Of a DNA stretch of 64,000 bases, positions 26,559 to 34,370 are shown in pieces. The stretch spans positions 62,001 through 126,000 of the forward strand of contig NZ_JAHBGB010000023.1 of assembly GCF_018390555.1 (NCBI RefSeq), given 5' to 3'. The stretch is from Ancylobacter oerskovii. Lineage in GTDB: Bacteria > Pseudomonadota > Alphaproteobacteria > Rhizobiales > Xanthobacteraceae. How positions within the stretch are numbered: the first letter of the stretch is position 1; each line of letters opens with the position of its first letter. The notes under the pieces were generated by a model, which saw only the letters and a program-made list of their open reading frames with translations, was not told the DNA's origin and did no database searches. The position numbers and the translations under genes were made by a program.

Positions 26559-27350
26559 TCATGCCGACAGGCGATCGAGCGGCGTCCCCCGTCCCTGCTG
26601 CGCCGATTCCGGGAAACGCGCATCGACCCAGCAGCCGAACGCCGCCTCGGCGACATCGCGGGCCTGTTCGGCGCAGATCCGGCCCTGCCGGCGCAGCTGA
26701 CGCACGTCGATGCCGGCGGCGGCGAGCGCCACCGCATGGCCGACATACCATTCCTCCAGCCCGCGCGGATCGGCCTCGAGGTGGAACTGCAGCGCCAGCC
26801 CGGCCTCGCCGCCGCAGGCGAAGGCCTGGTTCTCGCGATGGGCGTCGAAGGCGAGCCGGCGGGCACCGGGCGGCAGCTCGATGCCGTCGCCGCGCCAGTG
26901 CAGCACCTTGGCGCCGGGCCGTCCGAGCGGCGCCAGGGCCGAGCGCCGGCCTTCCGGCGTCAGCGACACCTCGCCCCAGCCGATCGGCGCCGTCGTGGCG
27001 GCCTCCACCCGCCCGCCCAGCGCGGCCGCCATCAGCTGGGCGCCGAGGCCGATGCCGAGCGTCGGCTGGCCGCGCGACAGGCGGCGTTCGATGAGATGCA
27101 TCTCGCTGGCGAGGAAGCGGAAGGCGCGCTGGTCGCCGACGCCGATCGGCCCGTCGAGCACGATGACGAGGTCGGCGTCGCGAATGGAATAGTGCGAGAG
27201 CTGGTCGGTGCTCGCTTCGCAATAGGAGACCGACCAGCCGCGCGCATCGAGCGTGCGGGCGAAGCCGCCGAGGTCCTCGAAGGCCACATGGCGGATCGCC
27301 ACGGCGGAACGCCGCCGGTCCGCCCTACGCCTGCCGCGCATCTGCATCAT
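26559..27350 (-). CDS. Class I glutamine amidotransferase-like protein lacking the nucleophile Cys
   Basis: A 263-residue GMP-synthase-like amidotransferase (YfeJ type). The nucleophile elbow reads PTLGIGLGAQLMAAALG where active family members have GICLGAQ: the codon is GGC (Gly) instead of TGC (Cys). The His and Glu of the triad are present in LQFHLEADP. Either it is a catalytically dead paralogue, perhaps regulatory, or a recently inactivated enzyme. The start is uncertain, with ATGs at 27350, 27347 and 27341 and no good ribosome binding site. An inverted repeat abuts it. It is divergent from the CaiB gene. Confidence 0.78.
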   Translation of the reverse strand: MMQMRGRRRADRRRSAVAIRHVAFEDLGGFARTLDARGWSVSYCEASTDQLSHYSIRDADLVIVLDGPIGVGDQRAFRFLASEMHLIERRLSRGQPTLGIGLGAQLMAAALGGRVEAATTAPIGWGEVSLTPEGRRSALAPLGRPGAKVLHWRGDGIELPPGARRLAFDAHRENQAFACGGEAGLALQFHLEADPRGLEEWYVGHAVALAAAGIDVRQLRRQGRICAEQARDVAEAAFGCWVDARFPESAQQGRGTPLDRLSA

Positions 27351-27390
27351 CCATCCGTCGTTATGTCCATGTGAATATAACGATGGATGG
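27351..27390. promoter_or_regulatory. 14-base inverted repeat before the amidotransferase gene
   Basis: CCATCCGTCGTTAT (27351-27364) and ATAACGATGGATGG (27377-27390) pair at 13 of 14 positions across a 12-base spacer. It is an AT-rich palindrome next to the start of the leftward amidotransferase gene and 134 bases before the rightward CaiB gene. Candidate operator; no regulator is assigned. Confidence 0.6.
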
Positions 27391-27524
27391 GCCACGGGAA
27401 GCAAGCCCGTTCGCGCCTGCTGCGGCGCGCCTTTGGAAGGGGGACGCCCGCCGGCGTCCGCGGCCGCTTGCTCCGCACGCCCGGAACCCGCTATGTGCCG
27501 TCTTCCCGAAACGGAGGCGGTCTC

Positions 27525-28721
27525 ATGCCCGGCGCGCTCGACGGCATCAAGGTACTCGACCTGTCGCGGGTCCTCGCGGGGCCCTGGGCGACGATGACGC
27601 TGGGCGACCTCGGCGCCGAGGTGTGGAAGGTGGAGAATCCCGGCTCCGGCGACGACACCCGCACCTGGGCGCCGCCCGCCGCCGGCGGCATCGCCACCTA
27701 TTACCTCGCCGCCAACCGCAACAAGAAGAGCCTCGCCGTCGATCTCACCACCCCGGAAGGGCGGGAGATCATCGCCGGGCTGGCGGCGCAGGCGGACATC
27801 GTCATCGAGAATTTCCGCCCGGCGAGCCTGCGCAAGTTCCGCCTCACCTATGAGGACCTGAAGGCGATCAATCCGCGGCTGATCTACTGCTCGATCTCCG
27901 GCTATGGCCGCGACAACGCGCAGGAGGACCGGCCCGGCTATGATTTCGTCATCCAGGCCGAAAGCGGGTTCATGGCGATCACCGGCGAGGCGGAGGGCGA
28001 GCCGATGAAGCTCGGCGTCGCCTTCGTCGATCTCGTCTCCGGCATGAACGCGGTGCAGGCGATCCTCGCGGCGCTCTACATGCGCGAGCGTACCGGGCAG
28101 GGGCAGGCGATCGACATCGCGCTGATGGACGGGGCGCTGTTCCTGCTGGCCAATGTCGCCTCGGCGCATCTGAACACCGGCAATGAGGCGAAGCGCTTCG
28201 GCAATGCGCATCCTTCCATCGTGCCCTACCAGATCTTCGCCTGCCGCGACGGGCGGCTGGCGCTGGCGGTGGGCAATGACGAGCAGTATCGCCGGCTGTG
28301 CGTGAACGTGCTGGAGGCGCCGGAACTGGCGCAGGATCCGCGTTTCGTCACCAATCGCGGGCGGGCGGAAAGCCGCGCCGCGCTGCTGCCGCCGCTGTCG
28401 ACGAAGATCGCCGGCTTCGGGCTCGCCGACATTCTCGACCGGCTGCACCGCTTCGGCATCCCGGCCGGCAAGGTGCACACGGTGTCGGAGGCCTTCGCCA
28501 GCGAGACGGCGCAGCTGCGCGGCAGCGTGGTGGAGACGCCGCACCCGGCCATCGGCAGCTTCCGCTCGGTGCGCAGCCCGCTGCGGCTGGCCGAGGCGCC
28601 GCCTACTGTGCGCCGCGTGCCGCCGGGGCTCGGCGAGCACACCGATGCCGTGCTGGGCGAGGTGCTCGGCTATGCGCCGGAGCGGATCGCCGCCTTGCGC
28701 GCGGCCGGCATCGTCGGCTGA
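27525..28721 (+). CDS. CaiB/BaiF family CoA transferase
   Basis: Class III CoA transferase, 398 residues, which moves CoA between carboxylic acids. N-terminal DGIKVLDLSRVLAGPWATM, LGAEVWKVE, NRNKKSLAVDL and the VIENFRP strand are family marks; the catalytic Asp is probably in AFVDLVSG. GGAGG lies 7 bases before the ATG. An in-frame upstream start at 27387 would add 46 non-conserved residues. The substrate is unknown. It converges on a GntR regulator 15 bases away, which may tie it to the neighbouring catabolic operon. Confidence 0.92.
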   Translation: MPGALDGIKVLDLSRVLAGPWATMTLGDLGAEVWKVENPGSGDDTRTWAPPAAGGIATYYLAANRNKKSLAVDLTTPEGREIIAGLAAQADIVIENFRPASLRKFRLTYEDLKAINPRLIYCSISGYGRDNAQEDRPGYDFVIQAESGFMAITGEAEGEPMKLGVAFVDLVSGMNAVQAILAALYMRERTGQGQAIDIALMDGALFLLANVASAHLNTGNEAKRFGNAHPSIVPYQIFACRDGRLALAVGNDEQYRRLCVNVLEAPELAQDPRFVTNRGRAESRAALLPPLSTKIAGFGLADILDRLHRFGIPAGKVHTVSEAFASETAQLRGSVVETPHPAIGSFRSVRSPLRLAEAPPTVRRVPPGLGEHTDAVLGEVLGYAPERIAALRAAGIVG

Positions 28722-28736
28722 GGCCGGCGGGGTTCG

Positions 28737-29414
28737 TCATTCCCCCAGCAGGTTGGCCTTCACCCGCACGAGATGCCGGGTCATCGCGGCCTCGGCCGCG
28801 CGGCCGTCGCGGGCGCGCAGCGCGGCGACGATCTCGCGATGCTCCTGCCGGTAGAGGTCGCGGCGCTCGGCGGTGATGGAGCGGCGCTTGAGCTCGCCCC
28901 AGTCGGCATGGTCGCGGGCGGCGGTGATGGTGGCGTAGATCGCCACCATCAGCCGGTTATGCGTCGCCTCGGCGATGGCTTGGTGCAGCGCCGCGTCCCA
29001 TGTCTCGAATTCCTCGAAGTCGTCAGCCGCCTCCGCCTCGCGGTTGCAGGCCTCCATGCGCTCGAAATCGGCGGCGGTGGCGTTCATCACCACCAGTTGC
29101 GCCAGGCGCGGCTCCACGATGAGGCGGGCGGCCATGATCTCGGTGGGGCTGGCGTCGCGGCTGCGGGCGGGCTCGCCGGCCGGCGGCGTCTTCGCCACAT
29201 AGGTGCCGGAGCCGATGATGCGCACCACCTTCTTCTGCGCTTCCAGCACCGACAGCACGTCGCGCACCGCCGAGCGGGGCACGCCGAGCTTCTCCGCCAG
29301 CGCCCGCTCGGTCGGCAGCTTGGCGCCCGGCCCATAGGTGCCGGAGCCGATGGCCCGGTCGAGGAAGTCCTGCACCAGGCTCGCCGGCTTGCGGTCGACC
29401 AGCACGCTATCCAT
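28737..29414 (-). CDS. GntR-family regulator, FadR subgroup
   Basis: A 225-residue regulator: a GntR winged helix (about 8-75; LPTERALAEKLGVPRSAVRDVLSVLE) and a helical FCD effector domain (about 95-220) with His and Asp positions for a metal-bound ligand. GGAG lies 6 bases before the ATG. Three TTGGNNNNCCAA palindromes between it and the divergent FAH gene strongly suggest autoregulation and control of the transport/hydrolase operon. The effector is probably the operon's substrate. Confidence 0.92.
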   Translation of the reverse strand: MDSVLVDRKPASLVQDFLDRAIGSGTYGPGAKLPTERALAEKLGVPRSAVRDVLSVLEAQKKVVRIIGSGTYVAKTPPAGEPARSRDASPTEIMAARLIVEPRLAQLVVMNATAADFERMEACNREAEAADDFEEFETWDAALHQAIAEATHNRLMVAIYATITAARDHADWGELKRRSITAERRDLYRQEHREIVAALRARDGRAAEAAMTRHLVRVKANLLGE

Positions 29415-29439
29415 GACGTCTCCGTCCCGTTTCTTGCAT

Positions 29440-29451
29440 TTGGTATACCAA
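29440..29451. promoter_or_regulatory. GntR operator O1
   Basis: TTGGTATACCAA is a perfect 12-base palindrome 26 bases upstream of the GntR start, placed for autoregulation. It shares the TTGGNNNNCCAA pattern with O2 and O3. Confidence 0.8.
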
Positions 29452-29521
29452 TAGATTCCGCCGCAAACAACAATGTGAGGCGCATTTCAAGGCGATATCG
29501 CCGAAAGTCTGGAGCCGCTGG

Positions 29522-29527
29522 TTGACA
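29522..29527 (+). promoter_or_regulatory. Candidate -35 element of the FAH/ABC operon
   Basis: TTGACA, a perfect sigma-70-type -35 hexamer, lies immediately before O2. A matching -10 is not clear (CCTGAT or CTGATA at 18-19 bases). If used, O2 would lie inside the promoter, which fits repression. Confidence 0.45.
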
Positions 29528-29528
29528 T

Positions 29529-29540
29529 TTGGCAAACCAA
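29529..29540. promoter_or_regulatory. GntR operator O2
   Basis: TTGGCAAACCAA keeps both outer half-sites of the TTGGNNNNCCAA pattern. It directly follows the TTGACA hexamer and is 32 bases centre to centre from O3, about three helical turns. Confidence 0.75.
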
Positions 29541-29560
29541 TATGGCCTGATAGGTGGCAA

Positions 29561-29572
29561 TTGGTCAACCAA
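29561..29572. promoter_or_regulatory. GntR operator O3
   Basis: TTGGTCAACCAA lies just upstream of the AAAGGA ribosome binding site of the FAH gene, consistent with a downstream repressor site. Confidence 0.75.
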
Positions 29573-29585
29573 TAAAGGACCGGAG

Positions 29586-30446
29586 ATGAAATTCGCCACC
29601 TATGTCCATCAGGGGAAGGAAAGCGTCGGGCTGGTCGATGCCGAAGCCGGGCGCGTCTACCGCGTGGATGTCGCCGACATGGTCGAGCTGATCGCCCGTT
29701 ATGACGAGATCGCCCCGTCGATCCGCCGGAACGGCAACGGCGCCGAGCTTTCCGAGGTCAAGCTGCTCGCCCCGGTCCCGCGCCCGCGGCGCAACATCTT
29801 CTGCGTCGGCAAGAACTATCGTGACCACGCGAAGGAGTTCGCCAATTCCGGCTATGAGGCCGGGGCGGTGAAGGGGGCGGAGATCGACGACTATCCGGCG
29901 GTGTTCACCAAGCCGGGCACCTGCGTGATCGGGCCGGGCGACACCGTCGACACCCATCCGCGCGTCACCAGCGCCGTCGACTACGAGGTCGAGCTCACCA
30001 TCGTCATCGGCAAGGGCGGGCGCGACATTTCCCGCACCGAGGCGCACCGGCACATCTTCGGCTACACCATCATCAACGACGTCACCGCCCGCGACCGGCA
30101 GAAGAACCACCGCCAGTGGTTCCTCGGCAAGGCGCTCGACACTTTCTGCCCGATGGGGCCGTGGATCGCCACCGCCGACGAGGTGGATGCAGAGAACCTG
30201 CAGGTCCGCACCTGGGTCAATGGCGAGCTGCGCCAGGACGCCAATACTAGCGACCTGATCTTCGACATACCCGGCCTCATCGAGACCATTTCCGCCGGCA
30301 CCACGCTGGAGCCGGGCGACCTCATCGCCACCGGGACGCCGGCCGGGGTCGGGCTCGGCTTCAACCCGCCGAAATTCCTCAAGGCCGGCGACAACGTCAC
30401 CATGACCATCAGCGGCATCGGCACGCTGAGCAACCCGTTCGCCTGA
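29586..30446 (+). CDS. FAH-family hydrolase (second copy)
   Basis: A 286-residue fumarylacetoacetate-hydrolase-family protein. Marks are FCVGKNYRDHAKEF, the metal-binding DYEVELTIVIG, NDVTARDRQ and GDLIATGTPAGVG. It differs clearly from the copy at 24309 and is closer to acylpyruvase/dioate-type members; the exact reaction is unknown. AAAGGA precedes the ATG. First gene of the GntR-controlled operon with an ABC transporter and an alpha/beta hydrolase, so it probably cleaves a C-C bond in a compound imported by that transporter. Confidence 0.9.
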   Translation: MKFATYVHQGKESVGLVDAEAGRVYRVDVADMVELIARYDEIAPSIRRNGNGAELSEVKLLAPVPRPRRNIFCVGKNYRDHAKEFANSGYEAGAVKGAEIDDYPAVFTKPGTCVIGPGDTVDTHPRVTSAVDYEVELTIVIGKGGRDISRTEAHRHIFGYTIINDVTARDRQKNHRQWFLGKALDTFCPMGPWIATADEVDAENLQVRTWVNGELRQDANTSDLIFDIPGLIETISAGTTLEPGDLIATGTPAGVGLGFNPPKFLKAGDNVTMTISGIGTLSNPFA

Positions 30447-30478
30447 CGACCTGCGCATGAGATCACACGCCTAGATCG

Positions 30479-30497
30479 GGCGGGCGAAAGGCCCGCC
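30479..30497 (+). other. Intercistronic hairpin between FAH and permease genes
   Basis: GGCGGGC and GCCCGCC form a 7-bp stem around GAAAG. No T-tract follows, so it is more likely an mRNA-stability element or weak attenuator than a terminator. It sits in the 99-base gap inside the operon. Confidence 0.45.
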
Positions 30498-30545
30498 AGC
30501 CAAAAGCCGAAGCGCAGAAACAAGGCGCCGGCTCCGGGAGGAAAA

Positions 30546-32255
30546 ATGGCTCTGCTTACCCTCGCGTCCCCCTCGCGGGCGGCCGCCCTGCCGCGCTGGC
30601 TCGGCCTCGAAGGCCTGGTCATCGGCGGCGCCATCGCCGCGCTCGTCGTGCTCGTCGTCCTGCCCGTGCTGTCGCTGGTGGCGGCGAGCGTCTGGGACAA
30701 GGGGCTGACCGGCTCCTTCTTCGCCACCGCGCTGGGCAGCACCGCCAATCTGCGGGCGCTCGGCAATTCGCTGATCCTCGGCGCCTGGACCGGGCTGATC
30801 TCCATCGTCATCGGCGTGCCGCTGGCCTGGGCGGTCAGCCGCACCAACGTGCCGGCCAAGGGGCTGATCCAGCTCACCGCGACGCTGTCCTACCTGTCGC
30901 CGCCCTTCCTCACCGCCATCGCCTTCGTGAACCTGTTCAGCCCCAATGCCGGGGTGGCCAACGTGTTCCTGCGCGAGGTGGTGGGCCTCGACGTCACCTT
31001 CAACATCTTCACCATGAGCGGCCTGGTCTTCGTGACCGTGCTGCACACCTTTCCCTTCGTCTACCTGCTCGCCTCCTCGGCGCTGCAATCGGTGGACGCC
31101 TCCTATGAGGAGGCGGCGCAGATCCTCGGCGCGTCGAAGCTGCGCACGGCGCTGAGCATCACCCTGCCGCTGGTGGCGCCGGCGGTGCTGTCGGGAACCC
31201 TGCTCGCCTTCGTCAACGCCATCGCGCTGTTCGGCTCGCAGGCGATCATCGGCCTGCCCGGCCGGGTGGTGACGCTGCCGACCCGCATCTACGCGCTGTT
31301 CGACTACCCGCCGCAATATGGCGTCGCCTCGGCGCTGTCGCTGTTGTTCATCGCCATCACGGTGATCGCGCTCTATCTGCAGCGCGCCTTCCTCGCCCGC
31401 CGCTCCTATGTGACGCTCGCCGGCAAGGGCGCACGCCCGCAGCTGATGGACCTCGGCGGCTGGCGCTGGGCGCTGTTCGCGCTGTGCGTCGTGGCCTTCG
31501 TGGTCGCCATCCTGCTGCCCTATGGCACGCTGATCGCGGTGTCCTTCTCCAAGAGCTGGGGCCTCGCCTTCTGGCAGAACCTGACGCTGGAGAACTACCG
31601 CTTCATCCTCATCGACTACGACGTCACCCGCCGGGCGATCCTCAACAGCCTGATGCTCGCCACCATCGCGGCGACCTTCTGCGTCTTCCTCGGGGCGATC
31701 ATCTCCTGGATCGACATCCGCACCAGGCTCCCCGGCCGCAAGCTGCTCGACTATGCCGCGCTGATCCCGCTCGGCCTGCCGGGCATCGTGATGGCGGTGG
31801 CGCTGCTGCAGTTCTGGCTGAAGATGCCGGTCGCCCTCTACGGCACTTTCGCCATCCTGCTGCTGGCCTATGTCGGGCGCTACGTGCCGCTCGGGGTGCG
31901 CGCCGCCAACTCCTCGCTGCGCCAGATCGACCCCTCGCTGGAGGAGGCGGCGCAGATCCTCGGTGCCTCCTGGGGCACGCGGATGAAGGAGATCACCCTG
32001 CCGCTGATCCGGCCCGGCCTGTTCGCCGGCTGGCTCCTGGTGTTCGTGCCGGTGATCCAGGAGCTTTCGGCCTCGATCCTCCTGTTCTCCTCCGAATCCA
32101 TCACCCTCGCGGTGGCGGTCTACAACCTCTACGAGACCGGCTACACCGAGCCCGTCGCCGCTCTCGCCATCGTCAACATGATCATCATCGCGGTCGCCAT
32201 CGGCATCGCCCGCCATTTCGGCGGCAGCCGCATCGGCCTGAAGACCGGCGGTTGA
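30546..32255 (+). CDS. ABC transporter permease, duplicated (FbpB type)
   Basis: A 569-residue inner-membrane protein with two fused permease halves of about six helices each. Both carry the ATPase-contact EAA loop: EEAAQILGASKLRTALSITLPL is near residue 195 and EEAAQILGASWGTRMKEITL near residue 463 (each shown in part). This fused layout is typical of the FbpB/AfuB family. GGGAGG precedes the ATG. It is followed by the matching ATPase, and the solute-binding protein is three genes downstream. The operon context points to an organic substrate rather than iron. Confidence 0.93.
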   Translation: MALLTLASPSRAAALPRWLGLEGLVIGGAIAALVVLVVLPVLSLVAASVWDKGLTGSFFATALGSTANLRALGNSLILGAWTGLISIVIGVPLAWAVSRTNVPAKGLIQLTATLSYLSPPFLTAIAFVNLFSPNAGVANVFLREVVGLDVTFNIFTMSGLVFVTVLHTFPFVYLLASSALQSVDASYEEAAQILGASKLRTALSITLPLVAPAVLSGTLLAFVNAIALFGSQAIIGLPGRVVTLPTRIYALFDYPPQYGVASALSLLFIAITVIALYLQRAFLARRSYVTLAGKGARPQLMDLGGWRWALFALCVVAFVVAILLPYGTLIAVSFSKSWGLAFWQNLTLENYRFILIDYDVTRRAILNSLMLATIAATFCVFLGAIISWIDIRTRLPGRKLLDYAALIPLGLPGIVMAVALLQFWLKMPVALYGTFAILLLAYVGRYVPLGVRAANSSLRQIDPSLEEAAQILGASWGTRMKEITLPLIRPGLFAGWLLVFVPVIQELSASILLFSSESITLAVAVYNLYETGYTEPVAALAIVNMIIIAVAIGIARHFGGSRIGLKTGG

Positions 32256-32269
32256 GGCAAGAGAACAAC

Positions 32270-33361
32270 ATGGCCACGATCCAGATCAACAACCTGTCGA
32301 AGTTCTACGGCAGCAAGGAAGGCGGGGCGGCGGTCAGCGGCCTCAACCTCGATATCCGCGACAACCAGTTCGTCACCCTGCTCGGCCCTTCCGGCTGCGG
32401 CAAGACCACGACGCTCAGATTGATAGCCGGCTACATCACGCCGGATGCCGGCACCATCCGCGTCGGCGACCGCGTGGTCTCGTCGGCCGACGGGGTGGCC
32501 CCGCCGGACAGGCGGGGCATGGGCATGGTGTTCCAGAACTATGCGGTGTGGCCGCACAAGACGGTGTTCGAGAACGTCGTCTTCGGCCTCAGGCTGCGCA
32601 AGGTGCCGGCCGAGGCGGCGCGGCGCAAGGTGCTGGACATGCTGGCGATGGTGAACCTCGCCGGGCTCGAGGACCGGCTGCCGAGCGAGCTGTCCGGCGG
32701 CCAGCAGCAGCGCGTGGCGCTGGCCCGTTCGCTGGTGGTCGAGCCGGGCATCCTGCTGCTCGACGAGCCCTTGTCCAATCTCGACGCCAAACTGCGCGAG
32801 AAGATGCGCACCGAGCTCAAGCAGCTGCAGCGCCGCACCGGCATCACCTTCGTCTATGTGACGCACGACCAGGCCGAGGCGCTGGCGCTCTCCGACCAGA
32901 TCGCGGTGATGCATGGCGGCGAGCTCCAGCAATACGGTTCGCCGGACGATGTCTATCGCCGCCCGGCCAACAAGATCGTCGCCGATTTCATGGGCATCGT
33001 GAACTTCCTGCCCGGCACGGTGGAGGCGGGGCCGAACGGCCTCGCCGTGGCGGTGGACGGGGTGGCGGTGCCGGCGCCGGTGCATGGCACGCTCGCCGCC
33101 GGCCAGCCGGTCGATCTCGCCGTGCGGCCGGAGAGCGTGCGCCTCGCCGTCGGAGAGGCCGGGACCGGGCGGCTCGCCGCCACCGTCACCGACATGACCT
33201 ATCTCGGCAATCTCGTCGAATACTGGCTGCAGCTCGAATCCGGCACGGCGCTGCGGGCGCAGACGCACCCGCTGGAGCGCTTCTCGGTCGGCGACCGGGT
33301 GAACCTCTCCATCGACGCCGCCGATTGCAGCGTGTTCCCGCGCGCCGGCGCCGCGCACTGA
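32270..33361 (+). CDS. ABC transporter ATP-binding protein (FbpC/PotA type)
   Basis: A 363-residue ATPase: Walker A GPSGCGKT at 39-46, Q-loop MVFQNYAVWPHKTV, signature LSGGQQQR, Walker B ILLLDEP, D-loop SNLDAK and switch His in YVTHDQ. A C-terminal TOBE domain (about 285-355) is present. The start is 14 bases after the permease stop. It energises the preceding permease. Confidence 0.95.
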   Translation: MATIQINNLSKFYGSKEGGAAVSGLNLDIRDNQFVTLLGPSGCGKTTTLRLIAGYITPDAGTIRVGDRVVSSADGVAPPDRRGMGMVFQNYAVWPHKTVFENVVFGLRLRKVPAEAARRKVLDMLAMVNLAGLEDRLPSELSGGQQQRVALARSLVVEPGILLLDEPLSNLDAKLREKMRTELKQLQRRTGITFVYVTHDQAEALALSDQIAVMHGGELQQYGSPDDVYRRPANKIVADFMGIVNFLPGTVEAGPNGLAVAVDGVAVPAPVHGTLAAGQPVDLAVRPESVRLAVGEAGTGRLAATVTDMTYLGNLVEYWLQLESGTALRAQTHPLERFSVGDRVNLSIDAADCSVFPRAGAAH

Positions 33362-33385
33362 CATCCCGACAAGGAGACGCAAGAC

Positions 33386-34312
33386 ATGTCCACCACCGCC
33401 GCCCTGAAGCCCGCGCCGCGCGGGGAAGAGCACTGGACCAGGAACGGCGACGCCGAGCTGTTCCTGTGGCGCAAGGCCCCGGAAGCCGGGGCGAAAGCCG
33501 GCACCGTGCTGTTCGTGCACGGCTCCTCCATGGCCTCGCAGCCGACCTTCGACCTTGAGGTGCCCGGCCGGCCCTTCTCCTCCGCGATGGACTATTTCGT
33601 CGACAAGGGCTTCGAGACCTGGACCGTCGATCTGCGCGGCTATGGCCGTTCCGACAAGCGCCCGGGCACCGAGGCGACCATCGCGCAGGGAGCGGAGGAC
33701 CTCGCTGCGGCCACCGACTACATCATCGCCGAGACCGGCGTGCCGGCCTTCCACGTCTACGGCATCTCCTCGGGGGCGCTGCGCGCCGCCACCTTCGCCG
33801 AGCGCCATCCCGAGCGGGTGAAGCGGCTGGCGCTCGACGCCTTCGTATGGACCGGCGAGGGCAGCCACACGCTGGAGAACCGCCGCAAGAAGCTGCCGGA
33901 CTTCCCGCGCGGCGGGCGCCGGCCGATCGACAAGGCCTTCGTCTATTCGATCTTCAACCGCGACCATCCCGGCACCGCCGAGGACAAGGTGATCGAGGCC
34001 TTCGCCGACGCCATCACCGCGCTCGACGATTCCATGCCCAACGGCACCTATATCGACATGTGCACCCATCTGCCGGTGATCGATCCGGCGAAGATCACCG
34101 TGCCGACCATCGTGATGCGCGGCGAATATGACGGCATCGCCGGCATGGACGACCTGATCGCGTTCTTCAGGAAGCTGCCCAATTCCGACAAGCAGTTCGC
34201 GGTGATGCCCGGCATCTCGCACGCGTCGTTCCAGCAGAAGAACTACATGCTGGTCTACCACATACTGCACGGCTTCTTCACGCAGCCGGAGCCGATCTAC
34301 CGCGGCGGATAG
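33386..34312 (+). CDS. Alpha/beta hydrolase
   Basis: A 308-residue alpha/beta-hydrolase-fold enzyme. The oxyanion motif FVHGSSM is near residue 45, DLRGYGRSD follows, the nucleophile elbow is YGISSGA, and the triad acid and base are likely in RGEYDGI and GISHAS. AAGGAGAC precedes the ATG. No signal peptide is visible, so it probably acts in the cytoplasm. Lying between the ATPase and the binding protein, it probably hydrolyses an ester or lactone of the imported compound; the substrate is unknown. Confidence 0.9.
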   Translation: MSTTAALKPAPRGEEHWTRNGDAELFLWRKAPEAGAKAGTVLFVHGSSMASQPTFDLEVPGRPFSSAMDYFVDKGFETWTVDLRGYGRSDKRPGTEATIAQGAEDLAAATDYIIAETGVPAFHVYGISSGALRAATFAERHPERVKRLALDAFVWTGEGSHTLENRRKKLPDFPRGGRRPIDKAFVYSIFNRDHPGTAEDKVIEAFADAITALDDSMPNGTYIDMCTHLPVIDPAKITVPTIVMRGEYDGIAGMDDLIAFFRKLPNSDKQFAVMPGISHASFQQKNYMLVYHILHGFFTQPEPIYRGG

Positions 34313-34370
34313 AAACGCGGAGTACCGACGAAAACGCCAACAACAACAAATAATACATCAGGAGGAACAT

